A stretch of DNA of 64,000 bases from Streptomyces sp. NBC_00536 (GCF_036346295.1 NZ_CP107819.1:2294001-2358000); one strand, 5' to 3'; counted from the first letter of the stretch, positions 42,037 through 50,710 are shown. Program-made: numbers and translations. The notes: generated by a model from the letters alone, not told the origin.

Positions 42037-43917
42037 ATGGGAGAGGTCCGTTTGACCAGCGCAGACACCGACCGGAACACCGACCGAGGACCCGGCGGCG
42101 TACCGAGCGGCAGGAAAGAATCCGGCACTGACGCCGCGAAATCCGGGGGCGGCCGGGAATCCGGCCGGGAGACCGGCAGGGGGAGCGCCCGTTCGCGGCG
42201 CAGCGCCGCGTTCGCGGTGTGGTACCTGCGCGCCGTCACCTTCGTCAACTTCCTCAGTGCGGTGTGGCTTTCGCTCGGGCAGGACCTGCGCGACCACAAC
42301 ACCGCCGACTTCTACACGCCGTACCTGCTCACGGCCGGTTTCGCGTCCGGCCTGTTCTCGCTGATGCTCGCGGTGACGATGGGCCGCCGCAAGCGGGCCG
42401 CGTGGATCCTCAACCTGGTGCTCAGCGGGCTGCTGTTGCTCGCTTTCGCCCTGGTCACCTGCACCTCGTACTACCCCGAGTTCCGTCAGCACACCCAGAA
42501 CTGGATCTCGCTGGTCCTGACCGCCTCGTTCGTCGGGGCGCTGCTGCTGGGCCGCAAGGAGTTCTACGCCCGCGGTGACCGCTCCAACCCGAAGCTGGCG
42601 ACCGTGGTCGGCGCGGTGGGTCTGCTGCTGACCTCGCTGGTCGCGGCGCTGCTGGTGGGGGCGACCAACGACGCTCCGGACCAGTCCGGGGTGACGTTCC
42701 TGACCCGCTGGCGCTACGGCGTGATGCGGCTGGTCACCCTGGCCCCCGACGACCAGGCGCTGAGCGGGATCACCACGCCCGCCTGGGTGGACGTCTTCAT
42801 CAACGTGATGTCGACGGTGCTGCTGCTGGCGGTGTTGTTCGCCGCCTTCCGCTCCCGCCGGGCCGTGGATCCGCTCACCGAGGCGGACGAGGAGCAGCTG
42901 CGCGCGCTGCTCGCCAAGCAGGGCGACCGCGATTCGCTGGGCTACTTCGCGCTGCGCCGCGAGAAGAGCGTCATCTGGTCCCCGACCGGCAAGGCCGCGG
43001 TCACCTACCGGGTGATCGGCGGGGTCTCGCTGGCCTCCGGCGACCCGATCGGCGACCCCGAGGCGTGGCCCGGGGCGATCGAGCCGTGGCTGGCCGAGGC
43101 CCGTGAGCACGGCTGGGTGCCCGCGGTGACGGGCGCGAGCGAGGAAGCGGGCACGATCTACGCCCGCCACGGCCTGGACGCCCTGGAGCTGGGCGACGAG
43201 GCGATCGTGGAGACCGACGAGTTCACGCTGGAGGGCCGCGCGATGCGGACCGTCCGGCAGGCCTTCAACCGGGTCAAGCGGGCCGGGTACGAGGTGCGGA
43301 TCCGGCGGCACGCGGACATTCCGGCCGAGGAGATGGACGTCCTGCTGCGGCGGGCCGACGACTGGCGCGACGGCGCGACCGAGCGCGGTTTCTCGATGGC
43401 GCTGGGCCGGCTGGGTGATCCGGCGGACGGCCAGTGCGTGATGCTGGAGTGCACCGACGGCAACGGCGATCTGCGGGCCGTGCTGTCGTTCGTACCGTGG
43501 GGACCGAAGGGTCTCTCGCTCGACCTGATGCGCCGTGACCGGGATTCCGAGAACGGCCTGATGGAGTTCATGGTCATCGAACTCCTGGAGCGTTCCAAGG
43601 AGATCGGGGTCACCCAGGTCTCGCTGAACTTCGCGATGTTCCGTTCCGTCTTCGAGCGCGGCTCCAAGCTCGGCGCGGGTCCGGTGCTGCGGATGTGGCG
43701 CTCGCTGCTCAGCTTCTTCTCGCGGTGGTGGCAGATCGAGTCCCTCTACCGGGCCAACGCCAAATACCGGCCGATCTGGGAACCGCGGTTCATGCTCTTC
43801 GAGAAGAGTTCGGATCTGCTGCGGATCGGTATCGCGGCGGGCCGTGCCGAGGGCTTCCTGGAGGCTCCCGGCCTGCCGAAGTGGCTGCACCGCAGACACC
43901 TGGAGACGAAGCGTTGA
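42037..43917 (+). CDS. DUF2156 (MprF C-terminal-like) aminoacyl-lipid synthase family membrane protein
   Basis: 626 residues. A hydrophilic Arg/Ser-rich N-terminus (about 1-55), five to six TM helices (AVTFVNFLSAVWLSLG, AAWILNLVLSGLLLLAFAL, LATVVGAVGLLLTSLVAALL and VDVFINVMSTVLLLAVLFA), then a cytosolic GNAT-like DUF2156 domain (about 285-620): GYFALRREKSVIWSPTGKAA, GDPIGDPEAWPGAIEPWLAE, DLMRRDRDSENGLMEFMVIE and LNFAMFRSVFERG. By analogy with MprF it would transfer an amino acid from tRNA to phosphatidylglycerol, but it has fewer TM helices than MprF. Overlaps the next gene by four bases. Confidence 0.85.
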   Translation: MGEVRLTSADTDRNTDRGPGGVPSGRKESGTDAAKSGGGRESGRETGRGSARSRRSAAFAVWYLRAVTFVNFLSAVWLSLGQDLRDHNTADFYTPYLLTAGFASGLFSLMLAVTMGRRKRAAWILNLVLSGLLLLAFALVTCTSYYPEFRQHTQNWISLVLTASFVGALLLGRKEFYARGDRSNPKLATVVGAVGLLLTSLVAALLVGATNDAPDQSGVTFLTRWRYGVMRLVTLAPDDQALSGITTPAWVDVFINVMSTVLLLAVLFAAFRSRRAVDPLTEADEEQLRALLAKQGDRDSLGYFALRREKSVIWSPTGKAAVTYRVIGGVSLASGDPIGDPEAWPGAIEPWLAEAREHGWVPAVTGASEEAGTIYARHGLDALELGDEAIVETDEFTLEGRAMRTVRQAFNRVKRAGYEVRIRRHADIPAEEMDVLLRRADDWRDGATERGFSMALGRLGDPADGQCVMLECTDGNGDLRAVLSFVPWGPKGLSLDLMRRDRDSENGLMEFMVIELLERSKEIGVTQVSLNFAMFRSVFERGSKLGAGPVLRMWRSLLSFFSRWWQIESLYRANAKYRPIWEPRFMLFEKSSDLLRIGIAAGRAEGFLEAPGLPKWLHRRHLETKR

Positions 43918-44660
43918 TTCCACCCTCCTTGAGGCGGTTCGCCCGCCAAGAGTGGGGGCCCCTGTATTCGACCGTCCGGGACGCGCTCGCCGCCAAGGGG
44001 TGGCGGGCGGTCCCGATGTCGATCGGCGCGGTCGCTCTGACCTCGGTCTTCCAGATCGTGCAGAACCAGTCGTGGGGCTTCCAGCCGGTGCAGAACCTCG
44101 GGTCGGTGAAGGCCGCCGACCCGTTCTGGCTGGCCCTGATCCGGACCCCGCTGTCGCTGTTCGTGCCCGCCCTGGACCTGCCGGTGTGGGGCGCGCTGCT
44201 GCAGATGCTGCTGGTGTTCGGGATCGCGGAGATCTGCATCGGCTGGTGGCGGACGCTGCTGATCGGGTACGTGGCCACGCTGGCCGGTACGACGTACGCG
44301 CGGATCGGGCTGTCGCTGAGCCCGGAGCACCCCTTCGGGCTGCCGCTCACGGACCGGGTGGTCAACGACACCGGGCCGTCGGCGGCGGTGGTGGGGCTCG
44401 CGGTGTTCGTGTGCTGGCGCTACCGGGCGTACGTGACCGGGGGGCTGGTGATCGCCGTCATGATCATCGAGGTGATCGTCAAGAACAACCTGGCGGGCAA
44501 GGAACACCTGGCGGCCATCGCCGCCGTGATGGTGGTGTGCGTGGTCCGCGCCGTGTGGGGATCGCCGCGGCGAAACGTCCCGCCGGGGCGCAGGCCCCCG
44601 CCGCCCGGGGCCCCGCCCGCCCACTCCACGCGGGGCGGCGGCCCGCGGGCCGTACCGTAG
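43914..44660 (+). CDS. Rhomboid-like membrane protein with TTG start
   Basis: 248 residues from TTG 43914, which overlaps the previous stop (TTGA) and has GGAG 8 nt upstream; no ATG/GTG fits better. About six TM helices: VPMSIGAVALTSVFQIVQN, FWLALIRTPLSLFVPALDLP, LLQMLLVFGIAEICIGWW, TLLIGYVATLAGTTYARIG, GPSAAVVGLAVFVCWRYRAY and HLAAIAAVMVVCVVRAVWG. DTGPSAAVVG (Ser156) and KEHLAAI (His198) resemble the rhomboid GxS and TM6 His positions, so it may be a divergent intramembrane protease or a pseudoprotease. The tail is Pro/Arg-rich. Coupled to the MprF-like gene. Confidence 0.72.
   Translation: MIPPSLRRFARQEWGPLYSTVRDALAAKGWRAVPMSIGAVALTSVFQIVQNQSWGFQPVQNLGSVKAADPFWLALIRTPLSLFVPALDLPVWGALLQMLLVFGIAEICIGWWRTLLIGYVATLAGTTYARIGLSLSPEHPFGLPLTDRVVNDTGPSAAVVGLAVFVCWRYRAYVTGGLVIAVMIIEVIVKNNLAGKEHLAAIAAVMVVCVVRAVWGSPRRNVPPGRRPPPPGAPPAHSTRGGGPRAVP
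44653..44658 (+). promoter_or_regulatory. Candidate leaderless -10 box (TACCGT)
   Basis: TACCGT lies within the end of the rhomboid-like gene and ends 8 nt before the GTG of the kinase. Confidence 0.35.
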
Positions 44661-44666
44661 CTTCCC

Positions 44667-45893
44667 GTGACCACACCCTTCGGGCCGCCCCTGGCCGGTA
44701 CCCGGTACTGGATGCGCGCGCACCCGCTCGCCACCGATGCCCTGCTCGCCCTCGGGGTGTTCGCCGCCATGGTCCTCGGGTCGTTCGCCGACCCGCACGG
44801 ACCGCACGGGCAGCCCACCTTCGGCACCCGCGCCCCCCACCTGCTGTCGCTCGTGCTGATGGTCCTCGCGGCGGCCGCCCTGGTGCTGCGCCGCCGCCAC
44901 CCGCGCGGCGTGCTCGCCGCGACCAGCGCGCTCGCCCTGGCCGAGCTGGTCAACGGGGAGCCCCGGGCGCCCGTCGCGATGGGCGCGGTCGTCGCCCTCT
45001 ACACGCTGGCCGCGCGCACCGACCGGCCGACGACCTGGCGCGTCGGCCTGCTCACCATGGCCGGGCTGACCGGCGTGGCGATGCTCGCCGGGCCGCTGCC
45101 CTGGTACGCACAGGAGAACCTCGGGCTGTTCGCCTGGACCGGGATGGCCGCGGCGGCCGGGGACGCCGTCCGCAGCCGCCGCGCCTTCATCGACGCGATC
45201 CGGGAACGGGCCGAGCGCGCGGAGCGCACCCGCGAGGAGGAGGCCCGGCGCCGGGTCGCCGAGGAGCGGCTGCGGATCGCCCGCGACCTCCACGACGTGG
45301 TGGCGCACCACATCGCGCTGGTCAACGTGCAGGCCGGGGTGGCCGCGCACGTCATGGACAAGCGCCCGGACCAGGCGAAGGAGGCCCTCGCGCACGTCCG
45401 CGAGGCCAGCCGCTCCGCCCTGAACGAGCTGCGGGCCACCGTCGGGCTGCTGCGCCAGTCCGGTGACCCGGAGGCCCCGACCGAGCCCGCGCCGGGACTC
45501 GCCGTCCTGGACGCGCTGGTGGACACCTTCCGCCATGCCGGGCTGCCGGTGGACGTGGTCGTCCAGCTGGGCCCGGAGAGCGGGGCGGCGCTGCCCGCCG
45601 CCGTGGACCTGGCCGCGTACCGGGTGATCCAGGAAGCGCTGACGAACGTGCGCAAACACGCGGGTCCCGGGGCCCGCGCCGAGGTCAGCGTGGTCCGGGT
45701 CGGCGGGTCGGCCGAGGTCACGGTGCTCGACGACGGCGGCTCCGGCGCGGACCCCTCGCCGGAGCCGGTGGACCCGGGCGGCGGTCACGGCCTGCTCGGC
45801 ATGCGCGAACGGGCGGGGGCGCTGGGCGGCTCCTGCTTCGCCGGACCGCGCTACGGCGGCGGCTACCGGGTGCATGTGATCTTGCCAGTGTGA
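44667..45893 (+). CDS. NarL-class sensor histidine kinase (HisKA_3), orphan
   Basis: 408 residues. Four to five TM helices in the first 165 residues (ATDALLALGVFAAMVLGSFA, LLSLVLMVLAAAALVL and VGLLTMAGLTGVAMLAG), a coiled coil (AERAERTREEEARRRVAEER), the dimerisation/phospho-acceptor motif with His209 (RIARDLHDVVAHHIALVNVQ), N-box QEALTNVRKHA and G-box GHGLLGMRERAGALGG. No response regulator is adjacent; the NarL-type regulator at 33969-34697 is a possible partner. GTG 44667 is 7 bp after the previous gene. The stop codon lies inside the first unit of a 20-bp tandem repeat. Confidence 0.93.
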   Translation: MTTPFGPPLAGTRYWMRAHPLATDALLALGVFAAMVLGSFADPHGPHGQPTFGTRAPHLLSLVLMVLAAAALVLRRRHPRGVLAATSALALAELVNGEPRAPVAMGAVVALYTLAARTDRPTTWRVGLLTMAGLTGVAMLAGPLPWYAQENLGLFAWTGMAAAAGDAVRSRRAFIDAIRERAERAERTREEEARRRVAEERLRIARDLHDVVAHHIALVNVQAGVAAHVMDKRPDQAKEALAHVREASRSALNELRATVGLLRQSGDPEAPTEPAPGLAVLDALVDTFRHAGLPVDVVVQLGPESGAALPAAVDLAAYRVIQEALTNVRKHAGPGARAEVSVVRVGGSAEVTVLDDGGSGADPSPEPVDPGGGHGLLGMRERAGALGGSCFAGPRYGGGYRVHVILPV

Positions 45894-45940
45894 GCAGCAT
45901 TTTGCCGGTGTAAGCAGCATCCTGCCGGTGTGAGCGGACG
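45881..45940 (+). repeat. Three-copy 20-bp tandem repeat
   Basis: Units 45881-45900, 45901-45920 and 45921-45940 share YYTGCCRGTGTRAGCAGCAT; the third diverges after GTGTGAGC. Unit 1 includes the last codons and stop of the kinase gene, so the array duplicated the gene's 3' end. Confidence 0.8.
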
Positions 45941-45954
45941 TCCGGGGGCTCGGC

Positions 45955-46812
45955 TCAGCAGGCCTTGCGCCAGGCGTCCAGCTCGTACTTCTTCTGCAGC
46001 GAGCTGAGCCCCAGCTCCTTGGAGCGGGCGCAGAACCGGCCGAGCGGCAGCTCGTACTCCACGTGGAAGACCGCCTTGCCCGCCGCGACGAACGGGGTCA
46101 GCCGCTCGCACTCCCCGTACTGCGCGCACTGCTCGTTGACCGCGAAGTCGAAGTCGCCAACCAGCTGCGGGATCTGGTCCAGGTCGTTCTTGAGGCCGAC
46201 CGCCAGCCCCCGGTCGTGCGCGAGCTTCGCGACCAGCCGGTTGTAGCGCAGCTGGTCGTCGGCGGTCAGCGGGAAGCCCGAGGTGTTGCGGTAGCCGTCC
46301 ATGTTGTCGGGTTCCACCGCGTCGAAGCCCTTGTCCCGGCACATGTCGAACCGTTTCGCGATCAGCGGTTCCAGTTCGGTCAGCCGCCGCAGGTCCAGCC
46401 AGCGCTCGCCCTCCCAGCCGTTGCCCTTGCCGAGCATCTCCTTCGGGAAGTCGCCCGCGTCCGGCCGGAAGTCCTCCCACGCGCCGGTCGACAGGTAGCA
46501 GATCACCTCCCGGCCGTCCTTCTTCAGGCCCGCGACCTGCTCCTTGGTGGTGGTGAACCCGTCCACGTCGTAGACCGGCGCGTTCACCGAGGTGTCCAGC
46601 TTCCCGGTGAGCTGCCACTGCCAGCCGAGGCCGGGCCCCGGCTGCCAGCGCTCCCCAGGCGCCCGGGTGGGCGCCGGACCCGGGCCCGGGCCGTTGTCGT
46701 CCCCGTCGTCGTCCGGGCCCGCCGTACAGGCCGCGAGCAGCAGCATCGGCAGCAGCCAGAGCAGCAGCCGTCCCCGCGGTCCCCGCTGTCCCCGTGCGGG
46801 CGTTCTCCTCAT
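45955..46812 (-). CDS. Lipoprotein endo-alpha-1,4-polygalactosaminidase family protein (GH114)
   Basis: Predicted to hydrolyse alpha-1,4-linked galactosamine polymers outside the cell. From ATG 46812 the 285 residues start with a lipoprotein signal (LLLWLLPMLLLAACTAG), then an acidic/Pro linker and a TIM-barrel domain: WQWQLTGKLDTSVNAPVYDV, EVICYLSTGAWEDFRPDAGD, GFDAVEPDNMDGYRNTSGFP (acidic catalytic region), GLAVGLKNDLDQIPQLVGDF and ELDAWRKAC. This is the fold and motif set of GH114 (fungal Ega3, and the hydrolase domain of PelA). It is the last gene of the exopolysaccharide operon and overlaps the previous stop (ATGA). Confidence 0.88.
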   Translation of the reverse strand: MRRTPARGQRGPRGRLLLWLLPMLLLAACTAGPDDDGDDNGPGPGPAPTRAPGERWQPGPGLGWQWQLTGKLDTSVNAPVYDVDGFTTTKEQVAGLKKDGREVICYLSTGAWEDFRPDAGDFPKEMLGKGNGWEGERWLDLRRLTELEPLIAKRFDMCRDKGFDAVEPDNMDGYRNTSGFPLTADDQLRYNRLVAKLAHDRGLAVGLKNDLDQIPQLVGDFDFAVNEQCAQYGECERLTPFVAAGKAVFHVEYELPLGRFCARSKELGLSSLQKKYELDAWRKAC

Positions 46813-47459
46813 CCGGCGGCCTCCAGCGCGTACGGCAGGGTCCCCCACGGGTGCGCACCGGTGCCCGGGACCGCGCAGTGCACCGCCGCCCCGCGCTGCG
46901 CGGCCAGTTCGGCGGTGGGCGCGCCCGGCGGGACCGCGTACACCAGGTGGCAGAACCGCTGCGCGGGATGGTCGGCGGTCCACGGCGGGGCCGCCGCCGC
47001 GTCGCGGTAGGCGTCCCACGGGCCCTCGAAGGTGACCAGCAGATCCGCGAGTTCGGCGTACCCGGGGTGCGGGTGCACGCCGTGGTTGAGTACGAGCGTA
47101 CGGGCGCCCGCGGCCCGGGACGCGACGGCGAGCCGCCGGTAGTGCCCCAGTTGGTCCCCGTCGGCGGCGGCCTGGTCGAGGAAGGCGCCGTCGGTGCCGT
47201 ACCAGTCGCGGTGGCGCAGCAGGTCCTGGACGACGGCCGCGTGCGGGCGCCGCCCGTAGTCGGTGTCGGCGTAGCCGAGGACGGGCACGCCCGCGGCGCG
47301 CAGCCGCTCCGCGACGGCGGCGAACCGCTCGTCGGGAGCGGCGCCCGGGCCGCTGTCGGGATTGAGCACCACCGAGTGCAGGCGGCCGGCGGACCGGATC
47401 AGGGTCTCCCAGGCCTCGGGCCGGTCGGCGGGGTGCTCGTACAGGGGCACCAGCAGCAT
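46809..47459 (-). CDS. Spherulation-specific family 4 protein (Sph3/GH135-like)
   Basis: About 216 residues beginning MLLVPLYEHPADRPEAWETL, the family signature; ATG 47459 has AAGGA 4-5 nt upstream, though ATG 47486 (nine more residues, 1 nt after the previous stop) is possible. TIM-barrel segments: SVVLNPDSGPGAAPDERFAA, VPVLGYADTDYGRRP, YGTDGAFLDQAAADGDQ (catalytic acidic region) and FEGPWDAYRDA. In Aspergillus, Sph3 of this family is a glycoside hydrolase essential for galactosaminogalactan. No signal peptide is visible, so it may act in the cytosol or leave by another route. Operon member with GH114. Confidence 0.87.
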   Translation of the reverse strand: MLLVPLYEHPADRPEAWETLIRSAGRLHSVVLNPDSGPGAAPDERFAAVAERLRAAGVPVLGYADTDYGRRPHAAVVQDLLRHRDWYGTDGAFLDQAAADGDQLGHYRRLAVASRAAGARTLVLNHGVHPHPGYAELADLLVTFEGPWDAYRDAAAAPPWTADHPAQRFCHLVYAVPPGAPTAELAAQRGAAVHCAVPGTGAHPWGTLPYALEAAG

Positions 47460-47487
47460 GTGGTCCTTCGATTCTCTGGTCGTCATG

Positions 47488-49020
47488 TCAGCGGTGCGCC
47501 GTCGCCCGGCCGAGGAGTACGCAGACCAGCGCGGCCAGCGCCACCGCCGCGGTCCCCGCCACCGCCAGCTGGACCAGCCGGGGCTGGCCGAAGCCGGTCA
47601 GCAGCGCCAGGCTCTGCGCGGCGGCGGCGCTCGCGCACACCGCGGCCGCCGCCCGGACCGCGCCGAAGGACTGGAGCAGCAGCCCGGTCCACATCACGGC
47701 GCCGAGCAGCAGCAGGGTCGCCACCCGGACCCCGGTGAGCCCGGGCGCCCCGGGCCACAGCAGGGTTCCGGCGATGCCCAGGGCGAGCAGCACCGCGAGG
47801 TACGAGGCGAGGCACTCGGCCAGGGTCACCAGCATCCGCCCCCCGAACGCCCGGGGCGAGCGGGCGGCCCGCAGCCCCGCCAGGGAGCCGCTGCGGAAGC
47901 GGTGGAGCAGCCATTCGGCGGGGCCCATGCTGAGGGTGAGGGCCACCGCCGAGGGGGCCGCGACCGCCTCGGCGGGGCCGCCCGCGAGCACCTCACCGAG
48001 GGCGGCGTAGAGCACGAGCAGGCCGGTGCCCAGGCCGAACACCCCGAAGGGCACCGAGTCCGCGAGCCGGGGCCCGCGCGGCGCGAACTCCTCCTCGGCG
48101 CCCCGCAGCATCCGCCAGCGGACCGTTCCTTCACCGGGCCCGCGCCGGACCCGCTCGCGGACCCGGCGCGCCGCCGCCCGTACGCCCTCGGCCAGCGGCA
48201 GTTCCCGCAGGGCGAGGGCGCAGGCCCCGAGCAGCGACAGGGCGAGCAGCGCCACCCGGGCCGGGGTGGGCAGGCCGGTGGTCAGCGACACCACGGCGCC
48301 CGCCGCCATCGGCAGCAGGGCGCACAGCAGCAGCCGCTCCCGGCCGAGCACGAGCAGGACGGTCGCCGCCCCGACGTACACGGCCTGGCCGGCGGCGAAG
48401 GCGTAGGAGAAGGCCGGGCCGCCGGGCACGGCCAGGGCGGCGGCGCTGCCCAGCAGGGCGCCCGCGGGGGCGCCGACGAGCAGGGTGCGTCCGGCGGCGG
48501 CCCGGTCGCCGAGGCCGAGCCAGGAGTAGGCGCGGTGGGACAGGGTCTGGTCCCAGACCCAGCCGACGAGCGCCCCGGCGAGCAGGGTCAGGGTTCCGGC
48601 GGGCAGCCCGAGCCGGTCGGGCGGCCCTTCCAGCAGGGGCGCGCCCAGGATGTAGGCGAGCCCGGGCAGCGCGAAGATCACTCCGCGGAGCAGGCAGGCG
48701 GTGAGGGAGACCTTCCAGGGGTCGGGGGTCTCGGCGGGTTCCGGGAAGGCCCGGGGCACCCGGGCGTACAGCTCCTCGGCGAGTGCGAAGGAGTCGTCGC
48801 GGCCGTAGGCGAGCCGGATGTGTTCGTCGGTCATGCCGTCGGACTCGAGGACGGCGGCGATCTCGTCGGGGTGCACGGCAGCGGCGATGAACGGGCCGAG
48901 CCGGTCGGCGAGTTCGTCCATCGGGTCGGCGGCGGGCACCCCCGGCCCGGTGCGGCGGGGCCGGGGGATGGCGGGCAGCGTGTCGCCGCCGGGGATCTTG
49001 AGCCAGAGGGAACCGCTCAC
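47488..49020 (-). CDS. Multi-pass membrane protein of the exopolysaccharide operon (candidate exporter, PelG position)
   Basis: 510 residues from GTG 49020, which overlaps the PelF-like stop (GTGA). A cytosolic N-terminal region of about 110 residues (AAVHPDEIAAVLESDGMTDE, RDDSFALAEELYARVPRAFP) precedes about twelve TM helices, e.g. GVIFALPGLAYILGAPLL, TLTLLAGALVGWVWDQTL, LLCALLPMAAGAVVSLTTG, LADSVPFGVFGLGTGLLVL and AECLASYLAVLLALGIAG. The count and the gene order next to a PelF-type transferase suggest a MOP-type flippase like PelG, but I see no specific PelG motif. The function is inferred from context only. Confidence 0.75.
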   Translation of the reverse strand: MSGSLWLKIPGGDTLPAIPRPRRTGPGVPAADPMDELADRLGPFIAAAVHPDEIAAVLESDGMTDEHIRLAYGRDDSFALAEELYARVPRAFPEPAETPDPWKVSLTACLLRGVIFALPGLAYILGAPLLEGPPDRLGLPAGTLTLLAGALVGWVWDQTLSHRAYSWLGLGDRAAAGRTLLVGAPAGALLGSAAALAVPGGPAFSYAFAAGQAVYVGAATVLLVLGRERLLLCALLPMAAGAVVSLTTGLPTPARVALLALSLLGACALALRELPLAEGVRAAARRVRERVRRGPGEGTVRWRMLRGAEEEFAPRGPRLADSVPFGVFGLGTGLLVLYAALGEVLAGGPAEAVAAPSAVALTLSMGPAEWLLHRFRSGSLAGLRAARSPRAFGGRMLVTLAECLASYLAVLLALGIAGTLLWPGAPGLTGVRVATLLLLGAVMWTGLLLQSFGAVRAAAAVCASAAAAQSLALLTGFGQPRLVQLAVAGTAAVALAALVCVLLGRATAHR

Positions 49021-50543
49021 CACAGGCTCCCGTCGGCGGCGAGTTCGCGGTACCAGGGGTCGGCGAGGCGCTGGGTCCAGTCGTCGCCCGCGTGGACGGG
49101 CAGCACGGGCTGTCCGGCGAGTTCCCGGTAGATGTGCCGGAAGCCGTCCACGGACTGGTGGAGGGTGAACTTCTCCACCACGCGTTTGCGCGCCATCCGG
49201 CCGAGTTCCGCGCGGCGGGCGTCGTCGCGCAGCAGCGCGAGGGTGGCCTTGGCCATCAGCTCGGGTTCGCGGGGCGGGACGACGAGCCCGGTGTCCCCGA
49301 CGGCCTCGCGGACCCCGCCGACATCGGTGGAGACGGTGGTGCGCCCGCAGGACATGGCCTCGATGATGCTGAAGGGGAAGCCCTCGCTGATGCTGGAGAG
49401 CATCACGATGCTGCCCGCCGCGTAGGCCTTGGCGACCTCTTCGATGCGGCCCTCGTAGCTGATCCCGTCGGTGACCCCGAGTTCGGCGGCGAGCTTCTCC
49501 AGGCGCAGCCGGTAGTCCTCGCAGCCCGCGGGGACCGGCCCGAAGAGGCGCAGCCGCAGGGCGGGCAGCTCCTCGCGCATGAACGCGTAGGAGCGGATGA
49601 GGGTTTCGAGGTCCTTGATCGGGTCGATGCGTCCGCACCAGCTGAGGGTGGGGACCGCGGGTTCGGGCCCGGCCTCGGGGAAGGCGTGCGGGTCGACGCC
49701 GTTGTAGACCGTACGGATCTTCTCGGAGGGCGCCCCGCCGCGCTCCTCCCAGCGCCGGTTGTACTGGTTGCACGGGGTGATCAGGTCTGACTGGCGGTAC
49801 CCCTCGCCGTTCAGCTCGCGGTAGAAGCCGAGCATGAGGGCCTTGACGGGCCAGCGCTGGGCGGCGGTGCGGTAGCCGAGGTAGCGCTCGCGCAGGTAGA
49901 TGCCGTGCTCGGTGAGGAGGAACGGGACGCCGTCGAGGCGTTTGGCGGCGAGCGCCGGGAGGGTGGCGAGGCCGCTGCTGACGGCGTGCGCGACGCTGTC
50001 GGGCGGGATCCGGACGGCGAGCGGGCGCAGCGCGTGTTCCAGCAGGTCGGTCGCGGTGAGCGCGTCGTGGATGGTGGGGGCCGCGCCCGCGGTGGGCAGC
50101 TCCGGGCGGGTCCACACGGCCATGAGTGTGCGCAGGACCGATTCGGAGCGCAGGGCCGTGGCGAGGCGGCCGGCCCGGGCGTGCAGGGCGAGTTCGTGCA
50201 GGGCGGCGGAGAAGGCCGCGTTGCCGGGGCCGGGCGCCGGGTCGAGCAGGGAGAGCAGGAACTGTTCGTAGGTCTCGGTGAAGCGGCGGTGGGCCTTGCC
50301 GCGCAGGGCCCAGCGGCGGCCGCGGCCGGGCGCCGGTCCCCAGAGCGGCACGGCGGTGTGCCGGTAGACGTTGCGCGGCAGTTCCCAGGTGACCGGCTCG
50401 CGACCCGAGCCGGTGAGGGCTATGACGTTGAAGTCGACTTCGGGCATGCCGCGGACCAGCTGGTCGCACCAGGTGCTGACGCCCCCGTGAACATGCGGAT
50501 AGGTGCCTTCGGTGAGCATGGTGACATGACGCCCATGGCTCAT
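49017..50543 (-). CDS. pelF: PelF-type GT4 glycosyltransferase
   Basis: Likely polymerises UDP-activated N-acetylhexosamine at the cytosolic membrane face. 508 residues: HVTMLTEGTYPHVHGGVSTW and CDQLVRGMPEVDFNVIALTG are the PelF N-terminal hallmark. LLTEHGIYLRERYLGY, QYNRRWEERGGAPSEKIRTV, VYNGVDPHAF, SWCGRIDPIKDLETLIRSYA and the E-x7-E motif in SEGFPFSIIEAMSCGRTTVS complete the GT4 plan. GGGGGGA precedes ATG 50543. It is the first of four tightly linked genes; the deacetylase gene is 167 bp upstream on the same strand. Confidence 0.9.
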   Translation of the reverse strand: MSHGRHVTMLTEGTYPHVHGGVSTWCDQLVRGMPEVDFNVIALTGSGREPVTWELPRNVYRHTAVPLWGPAPGRGRRWALRGKAHRRFTETYEQFLLSLLDPAPGPGNAAFSAALHELALHARAGRLATALRSESVLRTLMAVWTRPELPTAGAAPTIHDALTATDLLEHALRPLAVRIPPDSVAHAVSSGLATLPALAAKRLDGVPFLLTEHGIYLRERYLGYRTAAQRWPVKALMLGFYRELNGEGYRQSDLITPCNQYNRRWEERGGAPSEKIRTVYNGVDPHAFPEAGPEPAVPTLSWCGRIDPIKDLETLIRSYAFMREELPALRLRLFGPVPAGCEDYRLRLEKLAAELGVTDGISYEGRIEEVAKAYAAGSIVMLSSISEGFPFSIIEAMSCGRTTVSTDVGGVREAVGDTGLVVPPREPELMAKATLALLRDDARRAELGRMARKRVVEKFTLHQSVDGFRHIYRELAGQPVLPVHAGDDWTQRLADPWYRELAADGSLW

Positions 50544-50670
50544 GTGGTGTGTCCCCCCAGGACGGAAAAGGGGCCGGCGCCCGTGGGTTCGCGGAGCGCC
50601 GGCGCTGTCGTGCCGAGGCGCTGCGCTGTGCAGCGCTGTGTGCCTCGTGGTGGTGGCCGGTCAGCCGTGG

Positions 50671-50702
50671 CGGTTCGGCTGGGCCGGCCGGTTCGGCTGG
50701 GC
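50671..50702. repeat. Two-copy 14-bp direct repeat
   Basis: CGGTTCGGCTGGGC at 50671-50684 and 50689-50702 (period 18), just past the deacetylase stop codon. Meaning unknown. Confidence 0.5.
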
Positions 50703-50710
50703 TTGCTGGG

